The notes under the pieces: generated by a model
What the model was told of the DNA's origin: nothing
Seen by the model: only the letters and a program-made list of their open reading frames with translations
Database searches by the model: none
DNA from: Methylocystaceae bacterium
GTDB taxonomy: Bacteria; Pseudomonadota; Alphaproteobacteria; Rhodospirillales; Terasakiellaceae
Assembly: GCA_013373205.1 (NCBI GenBank)
Contig: JABXIG010000011.1
Coordinates: 232,523-296,522 of the forward strand
DNA: 64,000 bases
Direction of reading: 5' to 3'
In this document: positions 16,197 through 25,185 of the stretch, in pieces
Layout: each line of letters begins with the position of its first letter
Position numbering within the stretch: the first letter of the stretch is position 1
Program-made: the position numbers and the translations under genes

Positions 16197-16821
16197 TCTT
16201 GAGGCTCCCTTCAACGGGGCTGAAGTCTCTTAATAGTTCGGGTTTAACACGGTGGATTAAAGCGACAGCACTGGCGCATAAAAATCCTTCAATTATCATG
16301 ACCGGGATATGGGCCAGAACAACCAGTTTTGCAGCAGGTAGAAAGGCTTCACCTGTCAGAGCCAAAGCAAGGGTGACCAGAAGGGCTGTCGTGAGGATGG
16401 CACCGCCACCCGCAATAGCCGCCCAGAACATGGCGACTTTTTTATGCTCGCTTTTGATGCCTTGGCTGCAAATATAATGAACTAGGACGGCAGGAAGGGC
16501 GATGGCAACGGTGTTGACACCTAACACGGTGACCCCGCCATAACCAAAGAAGATAGCTTGTAATAAAAGACCGACAAATAAGGCCGGGAAAGCCATCCAC
16601 CCTAACAAAAGTCCGGCGAGACCGTTCATGATTAAGTGGACACTGCTAGGCCCAATGGGAACATGGATGAGAGAGGCGACAAAAAAAGTGGCGGTCAGCA
16701 TGCCGGCAGCGGGGATTTTTTCCATATCCATTTTGCGCAAGCCCCAGCCGATGCCGGCGGCGGCAATAACGCCGCCGGCAATGACCACTTCGTTTGATAA
16801 GGCACCATCAACAATATGCAT
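16189..16821 (-). CDS. cbiM: Substrate-binding membrane subunit of cobalt/nickel importer
   Basis: 210 residues beginning MHIVDGALS. In CbiM/NikM the amino terminus and His2 coordinate the metal, so the start at 16821 is firm. Several membrane helices follow, and SLIHVPIGPSSVHLIMNG (about 50-67) is the conserved metal-site region with further histidines. It binds cobalt or nickel in the inner membrane and works with CbiQ, CbiO and the NikL- and NikK-like proteins. It sits 16 bases after the nikK-like gene. Confidence 0.9.
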   Translation of the reverse strand: MHIVDGALSNEVVIAGGVIAAAGIGWGLRKMDMEKIPAAGMLTATFFVASLIHVPIGPSSVHLIMNGLAGLLLGWMAFPALFVGLLLQAIFFGYGGVTVLGVNTVAIALPAVLVHYICSQGIKSEHKKVAMFWAAIAGGGAILTTALLVTLALALTGEAFLPAAKLVVLAHIPVMIIEGFLCASAVALIHRVKPELLRDFSPVEGSLKNA

Positions 16822-16837
16822 GGTCTTATCCTTTTCG

Positions 16838-17629
16838 TTATTTCAGATCGAACGCCTGAATCCACAGAACGGCGTCTTGGGACAGTTCTTTGCCATTAAA
16901 TTCTGTATCTGGACCAGAACCCAACGCAGCAAACCCCCAGTAACCCGCTTTGGGGATGCCGAAGCTGAATTGACCATTTTGGTCACTGATGGCGACGATG
17001 GTGCCACCGGGATGAGTTGCAGAGGCATCTGATGACGGTTTGTTCGCTGTCATGTCCGGCTCGGCCGTCATGTGTTCAATTTCAATTTCAACACCAGCGG
17101 CGGGCTTGCCTTCTTTTAAAACAACACCTGAAAAAGTTGAGCCAACGATAGCCCCATAAGGTTTATTCAACGGCAGGATTTCTGTTTTTAGACCCATAGG
17201 TTCATTCCAATCGGTCGGTGCAGTTCCTTTGTTGAGGATCACTTTTGTGATTTGCTGGATGTAGATATCTTCACTTTTTTCCATATAAGGACTAGGAACA
17301 AGGACAACGCCATAATCGCCGTTACGTTTGATCTTGATCGAGCCTTCATAAGCCTTTCCAGAGTTGGATGTACCTGTGAATGTGATCGGCTTGAGCGTGT
17401 CCAACAGGTCAGTCTTTTTACCCTTGAAGACAGAATAAAATTCAAGCGGTTTGTCCATATCCATAGTATGGCCGTTCTCCATCGGATGCCCGAAGACAAG
17501 CTTCAATGGAAGCTCAGCCGGTTTTTCGATGTTGCTGTCAGGTGTGTAAACAAGTTGAAAATGTGCATTGGCGGCACTTGCAGCGAAAATTGAAGCAGCG
17601 CAGGCGAGTGAAAATAGCGTTTTACGCAT
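16838..17629 (-). CDS. Periplasmic DUF4198 / NikK-like protein of metal importer
   Basis: 263 residues from ATG at 17629, chosen because GAGGGG stands nine bases upstream and a signal peptide follows immediately (MRKTLFSLACAASIFAASA, cleaved after ANA). The mature protein starts with HFQLVYTP, giving an N-terminal histidine, and HPMENGHTMDMD supplies further possible metal ligands. The family, DUF4198, occupies the NikK position in NikKMLQO-type importers. It is the first gene after the cobalamin riboswitch, so it should be induced when adenosylcobalamin is scarce, which argues for cobalt delivery. Confidence 0.78.
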   Translation of the reverse strand: MRKTLFSLACAASIFAASAANAHFQLVYTPDSNIEKPAELPLKLVFGHPMENGHTMDMDKPLEFYSVFKGKKTDLLDTLKPITFTGTSNSGKAYEGSIKIKRNGDYGVVLVPSPYMEKSEDIYIQQITKVILNKGTAPTDWNEPMGLKTEILPLNKPYGAIVGSTFSGVVLKEGKPAAGVEIEIEHMTAEPDMTANKPSSDASATHPGGTIVAISDQNGQFSFGIPKAGYWGFAALGSGPDTEFNGKELSQDAVLWIQAFDLK

Positions 17630-17711
17630 GTGTATGATCCCCTCGATCAAAAATGAAAATGTCTAAATCGAGCGAGATGATGGTTTTATGGTGTGTCAGG
17701 AAATTAAACCA

Positions 17712-17727
17712 TGAGCCACCCCGCTCA
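17712..17727 (-). terminator. Hairpin in the riboswitch expression platform
   Basis: On the minus strand TGAGC, six bases and GCTCA form a small hairpin followed by ATGG and TTTAATTT, between the cobalamin aptamer and the nikK-like ribosome site. It could be a terminator or part of a translation-blocking fold. The stem is short, so this is tentative. Confidence 0.35.
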
Positions 17728-17740
17728 ATCTTCTTGGTAT

Positions 17741-17918
17741 GGCAGGTCTCCTGGCTTTGCGCTTTTTCGCCCTGTCAGCCTTCCCGAATAACAATTCAGT
17801 GGCATGTTGACAGCACATTTGCGCTTACAGTTGCGGGGGCAGCCATGGTTTTGATCCCTGATGGGTACGTCGCACCATGTTCCCTTTTAATCCCCTAGAC
17901 TCTTGCCTTTGGGGAACC
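17741..17918 (-). promoter_or_regulatory. Cobalamin riboswitch
   Basis: Read on the minus strand, the RNA contains the invariant core GCTGCCCCCGCAACTGTAAG, preceded by the GGGAACATGGTG segment and followed by GCCACTG. It closes with GCCAGGAGACCTGCC, the terminal B12-box region. These elements are in canonical order and spacing for the cobalamin aptamer. It lies about 110 bases before the nikK-like start codon and reads into the nikKMLQO-type operon. Binding of adenosylcobalamin is expected to switch that operon off. Confidence 0.95.
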
Positions 17919-18156
17919 ATGAACTCTTTTTAGAATTTATTGATATGACGAGTCAATGAAATAGTATGATGATATGTCATAAGTATATGTGTTTTTGTTC
18001 AGATTTATGTGGAATACAAAATCGAACAATACACTTTCCCTGCGCTTGATTGTTTATATTTTGGAAACAATCTCTTTCATCCTTTGGCATTGTTGCGCTG
18101 CAATGGCCTGCCTACTCTGTAAAAAGATAACTTTTCATACAAAAAGGATGATGCTT
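17919..18156. other. Divergent intergenic region before yceI
   Basis: AT-rich DNA between the riboswitch leader (minus strand) and yceI (plus strand). It should contain both promoters. A reading frame continues upstream of yceI from 17989, but the ribosome site and signal peptide place the real start at 18157. No repeats were noted. Confidence 0.4.
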
Positions 18157-18732
18157 ATGAAAAAAACACTTTTTGCTGCTGCGATTGCCTTCGGTCTGAC
18201 GACTTCTGTTGCTCAGGCTGAACCTGTGAAATACACTTTCGATAAAGCCCATACATCGATTGAGTTTCATATTAATCACTTGGGTTTTTCAAACTTCCAA
18301 GGTGAATTTCAGGATTTCGACGGCACGCTTGTGTTTGATGAAGCCGCCCCCACCAAAAGCTCGGTTGACGTGACAATTGATGTCAACAGTGTAGATACAG
18401 ACGTTGCTAAACTTGATGAACATCTTAAGTCCGCAGATTTCTTTAATGTGACAAAGTTTCCGTCCATGTCTTTCAAAAGTAAATCCATCACTGTGACAGG
18501 GGATAAGACAGGCAAGATTGTTGGTGATTTCACCCTGATGGGCGTGACCAAAGAACTGACGCTTGATGTGACCCTGAATAAATCCGCACAACATCCGATG
18601 ATGAAAATTCCGGCGGTTGGTTTTTCAGCAACCGGTGTAATCAAACGCTCTGAGTTCGGTATGTCGACCTTTGTACCGGCAGTGGCTGATGACGTTTTCA
18701 TCCGTATTGAAACAGAAGCACAAGCTAAATAA
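18157..18732 (+). CDS. YceI-family periplasmic polyisoprenoid-binding protein
   Basis: 191 residues from ATG at 18157, chosen because AAGGA lies eight bases upstream and a signal peptide begins at once (MKKTLFAAAIAFGLTTSVAQA). The mature part has the YceI lipocalin-like barrel: YTFDKAHTSIEFHINHLGFS, then FDGTLVFDE, HLKSADFFNVTKFPSMSF, GDFTLMGVTKELTLDV and KRSEFGM. YceI-type barrels bind isoprenoid chains such as quinones. The next gene fuses cytochrome b561 to a second YceI domain, which hints at quinone-linked electron transfer. Confidence 0.88.
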   Translation: MKKTLFAAAIAFGLTTSVAQAEPVKYTFDKAHTSIEFHINHLGFSNFQGEFQDFDGTLVFDEAAPTKSSVDVTIDVNSVDTDVAKLDEHLKSADFFNVTKFPSMSFKSKSITVTGDKTGKIVGDFTLMGVTKELTLDVTLNKSAQHPMMKIPAVGFSATGVIKRSEFGMSTFVPAVADDVFIRIETEAQAK

Positions 18733-18771
18733 GCCCTAGGGTCTGACCCTCGTGCTTTAAGGAGAAACGTC

Positions 18772-19848
18772 ATGATGTTGCGTAACACAGAAGACACATT
18801 CGGCTGCATTGCCAAAGGATTCCATTGGATCATGGTTTTAGGGTTTATTGCCCTGTATGTGATCGGTTTTTATATGACCGGGCTGCCTTTGGGTCCGGAT
18901 ATGTTTGAACAAATCGCCCTCCATAAATCCATTGGCATGATTGTCTTGGGCCTTTCTGTGTTACGGCTGGTCTGGCGTTTCACCAACCCGAACCCGAAAT
19001 TGCCCAGTGGTATGCCTACCCATGAACGTATCGGGTCTTATGTTTCCCATATCGCCCTTTATGGGGTGATGATTGTTATGCCACTGTCCGGCTGGGCCAT
19101 GAGTTCGGCGGCCAATTACCCGGTCAGTATTTTTGGCTGGGTGACGATGGCGAATATTATGGACCCGTCTAAAGAGGCAGTGGAGTTTTTGAAATCATTT
19201 CACGGCCTTATGGCCTGGGTGATTTTGGCTTTGATTGCAGTGCATGTTCTGGCCGCTTTGAAGCATCACTTCATTAACAAAGATAATGTGTTAACCCGTA
19301 TGCTGCCCTTTACAGCCTTTGCTTTGATTGTGATGGCGAATTCGGCACAAGCAACGGATTGGACCGTGCGTAGTGAGGACAGCAAATTGGGGTTCTTTGC
19401 AACCCAGGCAGGGGCTGAATTTGAAGGCGCGTTTCAAAAGTTTGACTCTCAGGTTAAATTCGATCCGGCTCATCCTGATGATACGCAAGTTAAAATCATC
19501 ATCGATATGGCCAGTGTGGATACGCAAAGTGCAGACCGCGACAGCAACATTGTGACAGAAGACTGGTTTCACGTCGCAAAATTTCCAACAGCGATATTTG
19601 AAACGAAGTCTGTGCGCGAAGGTGAGAATGGGGGCTATATCGCGGTTTCTGATTTGACCATGCGCGGGGTGACAAAAGAAGTCGACTTACCCTTCACGGT
19701 TGAGATCGAAAATGGAAAAGCCCATGCTAAAGGCGAGATTGCAGTTTCAAGAACCGATTACGGGATCGGGCAGGGACAATGGGCAGTGAGTACGGTTGTT
19801 GGCGACGAGGTGCGCATTTTCTTTGACTTACAGGCCGACGCACAATAG
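18772..19848 (+). CDS. Cytochrome b561 fused to a C-terminal YceI domain
   Basis: 358 residues. Residues 1-175 form a four-helix cytochrome b561: AKGFHWIMVLGF, IALHKSIGM, SFHGLMAWV and AVHVLAALKHHF supply the haem histidines. A fifth hydrophobic stretch (about 180-196, ending ANSAQA) leads to a YceI barrel at about 197-357 (LTMRGVTKEVDL, SRTDYGIGQGQW). The hydrophobic link would act as an internal signal-anchor, placing the YceI domain in the periplasm. AAGGAG lies seven bases before the ATG. It sits 39 bases after a stand-alone yceI. Likely function: electron exchange between membrane quinone and b haem with a tethered isoprenoid-binding barrel; this is inference. Confidence 0.85.
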   Translation: MMLRNTEDTFGCIAKGFHWIMVLGFIALYVIGFYMTGLPLGPDMFEQIALHKSIGMIVLGLSVLRLVWRFTNPNPKLPSGMPTHERIGSYVSHIALYGVMIVMPLSGWAMSSAANYPVSIFGWVTMANIMDPSKEAVEFLKSFHGLMAWVILALIAVHVLAALKHHFINKDNVLTRMLPFTAFALIVMANSAQATDWTVRSEDSKLGFFATQAGAEFEGAFQKFDSQVKFDPAHPDDTQVKIIIDMASVDTQSADRDSNIVTEDWFHVAKFPTAIFETKSVREGENGGYIAVSDLTMRGVTKEVDLPFTVEIENGKAHAKGEIAVSRTDYGIGQGQWAVSTVVGDEVRIFFDLQADAQ

Positions 19849-19885
19849 GTTCTGTCCCTCTTTTGACCGACTTGGGACAGTGATT

Positions 19886-20500
19886 ATGGCCTCGAAAAAA
19901 TCTGGTAAATATATTGGTGACGCAGGTATTGCCAAATTCCTTGAACAATATAAAAGCCAAACACCGTTTTATGTCGTGCGTATGCGTGTTTATGGTGCGC
20001 TGGCCAGCCCGAACAAGGAGTTGCTGCCCGTGATGGTGGTTGCCAGTTTTTGGGAAGAAGATAAATTCCCTAAATTTGTCACAAAGGACGAAGCAGAAAC
20101 GTTTTTTTCTACTTTTATGGGTCTGTGGCGACGTATGGAAAAAACGGCTGAAGCTGGTCAGAAGGTTCTGAGCGCGCGTGGTAAACTAGCCACATTGGAA
20201 GAGGCCAAGGAAACCCTGCTGAGGCGCGTTGAAGAAATCGATGCGGGCTTTATCGAAGGATTTTGGGGTGGACAGGAAGATATGAAAATGCCGTCTGCCA
20301 CCGCCGCCCTGATTGATGGTTTAAGTGATGAGGCCGAATCGTACAATCGTTTGTTAGAAGATGTTTCAACTTGGTCGGACTATAATGACGCGATGCGCAT
20401 GGCCTTGATGGAAGAATTGGAAGAGCGTGATACGTTGGTTGAAGATGCCATGAAGGCCTTGCTTTTGTTGAAAGAAAAATCAAAAGAGACAGAACATTAG
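19886..20500 (+). CDS. Conserved-looking hypothetical protein, 204 residues
   Basis: The start is the ATG at 19886 (MASKKSGKY); in-frame upstream sequence overlaps the previous gene and is unlikely. Predicted cytoplasmic and mostly helical after an N-terminal alpha/beta part (FYVVRMRVYGALASPNKELL; FWEEDKFPKFVTKDEAE). A long acidic helical end (EELEERDTLVEDAMKALLLL) could form a coiled coil. I do not recognise the family. Codon use and spacing are like those of its neighbours. Confidence 0.65.
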   Translation: MASKKSGKYIGDAGIAKFLEQYKSQTPFYVVRMRVYGALASPNKELLPVMVVASFWEEDKFPKFVTKDEAETFFSTFMGLWRRMEKTAEAGQKVLSARGKLATLEEAKETLLRRVEEIDAGFIEGFWGGQEDMKMPSATAALIDGLSDEAESYNRLLEDVSTWSDYNDAMRMALMEELEERDTLVEDAMKALLLLKEKSKETEH

Positions 20501-20611
20501 TATCCTAAAGTATTAGTTCGAACTGTAACAAAATCTAAAAATATTGCTGAAATTGCCGGATTATATTATACTTTCGAATAGTATTTGGGGTTTCTTTTTT
20601 TAGGTTTTACC

Positions 20612-21778
20612 ATGCTTTCGCCGGCTTCAACATCTGTAAGGTACGGCCATGCGACTTTGGATAGGTCAAAGCGACCAGGTCTGTTGCGTGCCCTTGTTAT
20701 TTGCAGTTCTGGAAAATTCAGGACCGAGATGGTGTCTTCTTTAACAAATGCCTATGAAGTGGATTTCTATTCGTCCACCGATGCCGCGATCCCGGCTTTA
20801 CGTGGGAGCGTGACGCCCGGCCTGATCGTTATGGATTATAACCTGATGGTTCGTCATTCACGTGAATTCATGAAGATCAAATTACAGGAAGAAGAATTGC
20901 AGGAAATCCCTATTCTGGTGACAGGAACGGTGGATCATGACGAGTTTATCCACACGGTTCGGATGGTCTGTCGGGTGCATTACCTGCAACGCCCCTTTTT
21001 ACAGTCGCAATTACGCGAAGCTGCCGCCCATCTGGTGTCCGCACCGATAGAAGATCGCTGGAAGAAATTGCCGGCACGTCAAAAAGAGGCTTTGCAGCAA
21101 ACAGCCATTAATTTCCGTGCGATCGAAAAAAAGGTGAGAAAGGGTTTAGGCCTGAATATGGAAGACACCAGGGAAAGCTGCACACCCTTGATGGAAGAGG
21201 TGCTGGATGGAAATGGGGCGGCTTTGATGGAGAATGTCAAAGGTCATCATAATCATACGTATGTTCATTCGGTCAAAGTTGCGACCCTGATGACCATGTT
21301 GGCCAAAGCCATCGGGATCAAGGGGCATGAACTGCTGACTGTGACGGCAGCTGGTATGTTGATGGATGTGGGCAAAATCGCGACCCCGCAGGACGTTTTG
21401 AACAGTCCGGATAATCTGGATAAAGACCAGATGATCGAAATGAAAAAACATGTCTATCATACGCATGATATTCTGGAACAAAGCGATGGCGTAACCGAAG
21501 GCATTAAGGTTGTGGCTGAACAGCATCATGAAAAACTGGACGGATCTGGATATCCTTTTGGTCTGAAGGGCAAAGATTTAAACGAACTGGCACGGTTTGC
21601 CGCCATTTCAGATATATTCTGTGCCCTGACCGACAAGCGTCCCTATAAGCCAGCCTATAGTTTCAACCAAGCCATCAAGGTGCTGGAAAAGATGGAAGAT
21701 CAGATCGATCCATTCTTGTTGGCCCTGTTTAAAGAAATTGTCTTGCTGGCTTACGCGGATCAATCTTCAGTTCATTAG
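20612..21778 (+). CDS. Receiver-like plus HD-GYP-like protein with altered HD motif
   Basis: 388 residues from ATG at 20612. Residues 25-150 resemble a receiver domain (LVICSSGKF; possible phosphoacceptor in IVMDYNL), though the N-terminal acidic pair is missing. The C-terminal half is HD-GYP-like: HHNHTYVHSVKVATL, then AAGMLMDVGKIATP, and EQHHEKLDGSGYPFGL with DIFCALTDKRPYK. The GYP part is intact, but the usual LHD is LMD, so the histidine of the HD pair is methionine. It may bind cyclic di-GMP without hydrolysing it, or use a changed metal site. Confidence 0.82.
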   Translation: MLSPASTSVRYGHATLDRSKRPGLLRALVICSSGKFRTEMVSSLTNAYEVDFYSSTDAAIPALRGSVTPGLIVMDYNLMVRHSREFMKIKLQEEELQEIPILVTGTVDHDEFIHTVRMVCRVHYLQRPFLQSQLREAAAHLVSAPIEDRWKKLPARQKEALQQTAINFRAIEKKVRKGLGLNMEDTRESCTPLMEEVLDGNGAALMENVKGHHNHTYVHSVKVATLMTMLAKAIGIKGHELLTVTAAGMLMDVGKIATPQDVLNSPDNLDKDQMIEMKKHVYHTHDILEQSDGVTEGIKVVAEQHHEKLDGSGYPFGLKGKDLNELARFAAISDIFCALTDKRPYKPAYSFNQAIKVLEKMEDQIDPFLLALFKEIVLLAYADQSSVH

Positions 21779-21791
21779 GGACCTGACCCTA
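21776..21791. terminator. Short hairpin between convergent genes
   Basis: TAGGG and CCCTA with a six-base loop overlap the stop codons of the convergent HD-GYP-like and chemotaxis receptor genes. It could act in both directions, but the stem is short. Confidence 0.3.
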
Positions 21792-23852
21792 GGCTGATTT
21801 CAGACCATTTAAAAACAAAACGACTTGTGATTTTAATTGATCCGCTTGTGTGGAGACATCCCCAACGTCTTGCAAGACATGGTCGGCGGCCACATTTGTT
21901 TGGGTGGCGGCGCCTTCCACGGTTTTGATGTTATCGGAAATCTGCGCGGCATGTTGGGCCACATCCCCCACATTGGCGGAAATATCCTGTGTGGCAAGGG
22001 ATTGCTGTTCAACTGTTTCGCGCACGCTTGCAGCCTGATCGCCCACGTTGGAGATGGTTACGCAGACTTCCTGAATGGCGGCAACGGACTGATTGGTGGT
22101 CTCCTGCATGCGTTTGATATGTTCGGTAATTTCCTGTGTGGCTCTGGCTGTTTGGTTGGCAAGGTTTTTAACTTCACCCGCCACCACAGCAAATCCTTTA
22201 CCTGCATCACCTGCACGCGCGGCTTCAATGGTGGCATTTAGCGCAAGAAGGTTTGTTTGGGCGGCGATATCAGCAATCATGCTGACCACTTCACCAATGC
22301 GTTCTGAGGCTTCGGACATCCAATGAACGGTTTGGGAGGCATTTTCCCCTTTCGCGATTGCATCTTGAATGGCGCCCATGGATTTACTGGCATTGGCGCT
22401 AATCTCCCCAAAAGAGGCGGAAAGCTGGCCTGTTGCACCGGCAACATGCTGAACATTGCTTTGGGTTTGGTCGGATGCGCTTGCTACTGAACGGGTTTGT
22501 TCCAATGTGGTTTGGGCTGTCGTTTGAAGGGATTGCGCACTTTCTTGCATACGTGCTGTTGATTTTTCGGTTTCTTCCAGAACTTGGCGAATGGTTGCAT
22601 CAAAATTGTGGCTGAGTTCTTCAATTTTTTGGGCACGTTTGGCCCGTTGAAGCTGGTCTTTATTTTGTTCAGCCTCTAAACGCAGACGTTCTTCACTGTT
22701 TTCTTTGAAAACGTTCAATGCTTTTGCCATGGCGCCGATTTCATCGCGGCGCTCTTGGTCTGGGATCGTGATGTTTTCGTGTCCATGGGCCAGTTCAGTC
22801 ATGATGCGGGTGATCTTGCGCAAAGGATTGACAATGGTCTTGAGGGATAAAACCACCATGAGCGCACTTAAAACCACAGCGAGAACGCCAAGCAAGTAAC
22901 TGGTTGTTGTTAGATTGCGAACGGCTGTCACTGCCTTATGTCCCCCTTCTTCCATTTCCAGACGCTTTTGGACGACAAGCCCTGTTTTTGGATGGCTTAA
23001 CCGGGTGAGGATCCGTTCTGCCAGCGGAGTAACGTCTGTTACCAGCAGTGCGCGGGAACGGTTCCAGTCCGGTTGGCGGCGAAGCTCGATCAATTTTGAA
23101 AAGAGGGGAGTAACTTTTTGAGCAGATGCTGAAAAGCCAGACATAAATTTTTCCTGTGTCGGGCTCAATAAAACCTGATTTTCTTCCAGTGCCGCGAGCT
23201 GTCCCATCGCCCAGCCCCAAACGGCCTGATATTGATCTGCATAGTGTTTTTCCCCGGTCAGAAGGTAAGCACGCACATTGCCTGTGACCACAGCCAAGGC
23301 ACTGCGGAGATCACCCATTTGACCGAGCATTTTTTTGCGAATTGGTGTGGCGTCGCGGTTAATTTCTTCAATATAGGCTTGGGAAATATCAGACAGCATG
23401 CCATCGGTTAAGGGAGTGACTTCTGTGTTGAGCAATTGGGTCGCGGGTAAATCCTCTATACTGTGGGCAATGGCTTCAACTTTCTTTTGGCTTGTTTTAA
23501 ATGCGATCAGATCTGTTTTCAGTTTTTGCCAAGACGTATCTTGTCCTAAAAAACGATCGAGAATTTTTATTTCGGTATTGATGTTCTTCCAATGAAGGGC
23601 GCGTTTTGCTTTAAATTGGTCATTATTTGTCAAAACCCAACCGCGCAAGGCTGCCAGACTCGCGTTGACTTCGCTTGCCAATTGACCTTCACTAAAAGCT
23701 ATTGGGATATTGTTTTCTACAATACGTTCAACAGACCGATCCACCTGATTGCTTTTGAAAATGGTTAGGACGAGGCTGATCAGGATCAGGGCACAAAGAG
23801 CAGCGAATGAAAAGCTGAGTTTGGTCCGAAGGCTGGCTTGGGTCAGGGGCAT
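21789..23852 (-). CDS. Methyl-accepting chemotaxis protein
   Basis: 687 residues from ATG at 23852; a GTG at 23930 would add 26 residues but has no ribosome site. Order: cytoplasmic start, membrane helix (about 14-35), long helical periplasmic sensor (36-325, like the helical-bundle type), second membrane helix (about 325-348), HAMP (350-402) and signalling domain. The hairpin tip reads [19 protein letters not shown] and [19 protein letters not shown], as in all receptors that drive CheA. The ligand is unknown. It lies alone on the minus strand between two plus-strand genes. Confidence 0.88.
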   Translation of the reverse strand: MPLTQASLRTKLSFSFAALCALILISLVLTIFKSNQVDRSVERIVENNIPIAFSEGQLASEVNASLAALRGWVLTNNDQFKAKRALHWKNINTEIKILDRFLGQDTSWQKLKTDLIAFKTSQKKVEAIAHSIEDLPATQLLNTEVTPLTDGMLSDISQAYIEEINRDATPIRKKMLGQMGDLRSALAVVTGNVRAYLLTGEKHYADQYQAVWGWAMGQLAALEENQVLLSPTQEKFMSGFSASAQKVTPLFSKLIELRRQPDWNRSRALLVTDVTPLAERILTRLSHPKTGLVVQKRLEMEEGGHKAVTAVRNLTTTSYLLGVLAVVLSALMVVLSLKTIVNPLRKITRIMTELAHGHENITIPDQERRDEIGAMAKALNVFKENSEERLRLEAEQNKDQLQRAKRAQKIEELSHNFDATIRQVLEETEKSTARMQESAQSLQTTAQTTLEQTRSVASASDQTQSNVQHVAGATGQLSASFGEISANASKSMGAIQDAIAKGENASQTVHWMSEASERIGEVVSMIADIAAQTNLLALNATIEAARAGDAGKGFAVVAGEVKNLANQTARATQEITEHIKRMQETTNQSVAAIQEVCVTISNVGDQAASVRETVEQQSLATQDISANVGDVAQHAAQISDNIKTVEGAATQTNVAADHVLQDVGDVSTQADQLKSQVVLFLNGLKSA

Positions 23853-24061
23853 GGCATCATCTTTCAAGGTCACAGAACGCCCCTGTAAAATGCAGTTGAA
23901 TGTTTTTAAGAGCCAATCAACTGTCCTCACATTTTTGTGTTGTGCCGTGAAACGCCATAAAAATGGAGTAATGATCCGAAAATTTTATAAAATGATGGCA
24001 GAAGCGAGCTTTAAGAGCTAATCTATAGAAAAACTACATAGTACCGACAGGAGCCAAAAAC

Positions 24062-24991
24062 ATGAGCGACAAAAAATACCGCCTCGTCACACGCGCTGAC
24101 TTTGATGGCGTTGTCTCTGGGACGTTGTTGTTGGAACTGGATATGGTTGACGAGATTGTCTTTGCAGAACCCAAGGAAATTCAGGATGGGGATTTTGAGG
24201 TTGGCGAAAACGATATTCTAACCAACCTCCCTTATGTGGAAAAAGCTTATCTCTGTCTGGATCACCATGCGAGCGAGGTTGAACGTGTCGGTGCGCGTGA
24301 TAATCTGGTGATTGATGATCAGGCCCCGTCGGCGGCCCGCGTGGTTTATAATCATTTTGGCGGTAAGGAAGCTTTCCCGCAAATTAGCGAGGAAATGCTG
24401 GAAGCCGTGGATCAGGCAGATTCAGCACAATATAGCGAAGAAGACATCCTCGCTCCGGATCCATGGGGGTTGTTGAACTTTGTTTTGGACCCGCGCACGG
24501 GACTGGACCGTTTTGGGGAATTTGCCATTTCCCATGAACAGTTTATGAAAGATATGATGGTTTATTGTCGTCACCATCCTGTTGATGAAATCCTGAAAAT
24601 TCCTGATGTGGAAGAACGCTTGCATCTTTATTCGCTGCATGAAGAATTTTTTGAAAACCAACTACGTCGCTCCACAACCGTTTACGATAATCTGGTTGTG
24701 TTTGATCTGCGCAAAGAAGAAAAAATGTATGCAGGGAATCGTTTCATGATCTATGCGATTTTTCCGCAATGTAACATTTCCATTCAGGTCATCCCGGAAA
24801 TTGAGCCGGGTAAATGCTTGCTGGCAACGGGTAAATCCTTACTGGATCGTTCTGCCAAAACAGATGTGGGGCATCTCATGTTGAAATATGGTGGGGGCGG
24901 TCATCGTCAGGTTGGTACGTGCCGTATTGAAAATGACCGTGTCGATGAAGTCTTAAAAGAACTGATTGCCAAAATTACAGCCGACGGTTAA
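24062..24991 (+). CDS. DHH-family phosphoesterase
   Basis: 309 residues. RADFDGVVSG (about 11-20) is the first metal-binding motif, LDHHAS (about 67-72) is the DHH motif, VDQADSAQ is the third, and YGGGGHRQVGTCRI (about 278-291) is the DHHA1 nucleotide-binding glycine motif. These fit the family that includes nanoRNases and bacterial exopolyphosphatase-like enzymes. The substrate could be a short oligonucleotide such as pGpG, which would suit a genome with several cyclic di-GMP enzymes, but this cannot be read from the sequence. ATG follows GACAGGAG, a strong ribosome site. Confidence 0.82.
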   Translation: MSDKKYRLVTRADFDGVVSGTLLLELDMVDEIVFAEPKEIQDGDFEVGENDILTNLPYVEKAYLCLDHHASEVERVGARDNLVIDDQAPSAARVVYNHFGGKEAFPQISEEMLEAVDQADSAQYSEEDILAPDPWGLLNFVLDPRTGLDRFGEFAISHEQFMKDMMVYCRHHPVDEILKIPDVEERLHLYSLHEEFFENQLRRSTTVYDNLVVFDLRKEEKMYAGNRFMIYAIFPQCNISIQVIPEIEPGKCLLATGKSLLDRSAKTDVGHLMLKYGGGGHRQVGTCRIENDRVDEVLKELIAKITADG

Positions 24992-24999
24992 GAGAATTA

Positions 25000-25032
25000 C
25001 TCCCCTTCCCCGGAGCGATTCCAATGGGGGAG
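25000..25032 (+). terminator. Possible hairpin downstream of the DHH gene
   Basis: CTCCCC at 25000-25005 can pair with GGGGAG at 25027-25032, enclosing a C-rich loop. No T-tract follows, so termination is uncertain. Confidence 0.25.
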
Positions 25033-25185
25033 GGCGATCCGTGATGCGGGCAAATATAAAGTCTCGCCATAATCAAAGGTTGCTTCCCCATGTTGTCTCA
25101 AGTAGAATAATTTTAATTAAAAAAAGTATCTTTATAGATAAAAAATAAAGTAATAACAGGGCTTTATGTATATAGGGAGAGCAGC

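Noticed and set aside
17653..17898. Open frame on the plus strand opposite the cobalamin riboswitch
   Set aside because: It lies antisense to conserved riboswitch sequence, has no ribosome site, and its codons simply mirror the RNA structure.
18038..18147. Longer N-terminus for the YceI protein
   Set aside because: The extra residues precede a normal signal peptide that has its own ribosome site at 18143-18148.
18738..18750. AGGGT-CTG-ACCCT palindrome after yceI as a terminator
   Set aside because: The loop is only three bases, no T-run follows, and the next gene is close by in the same direction.
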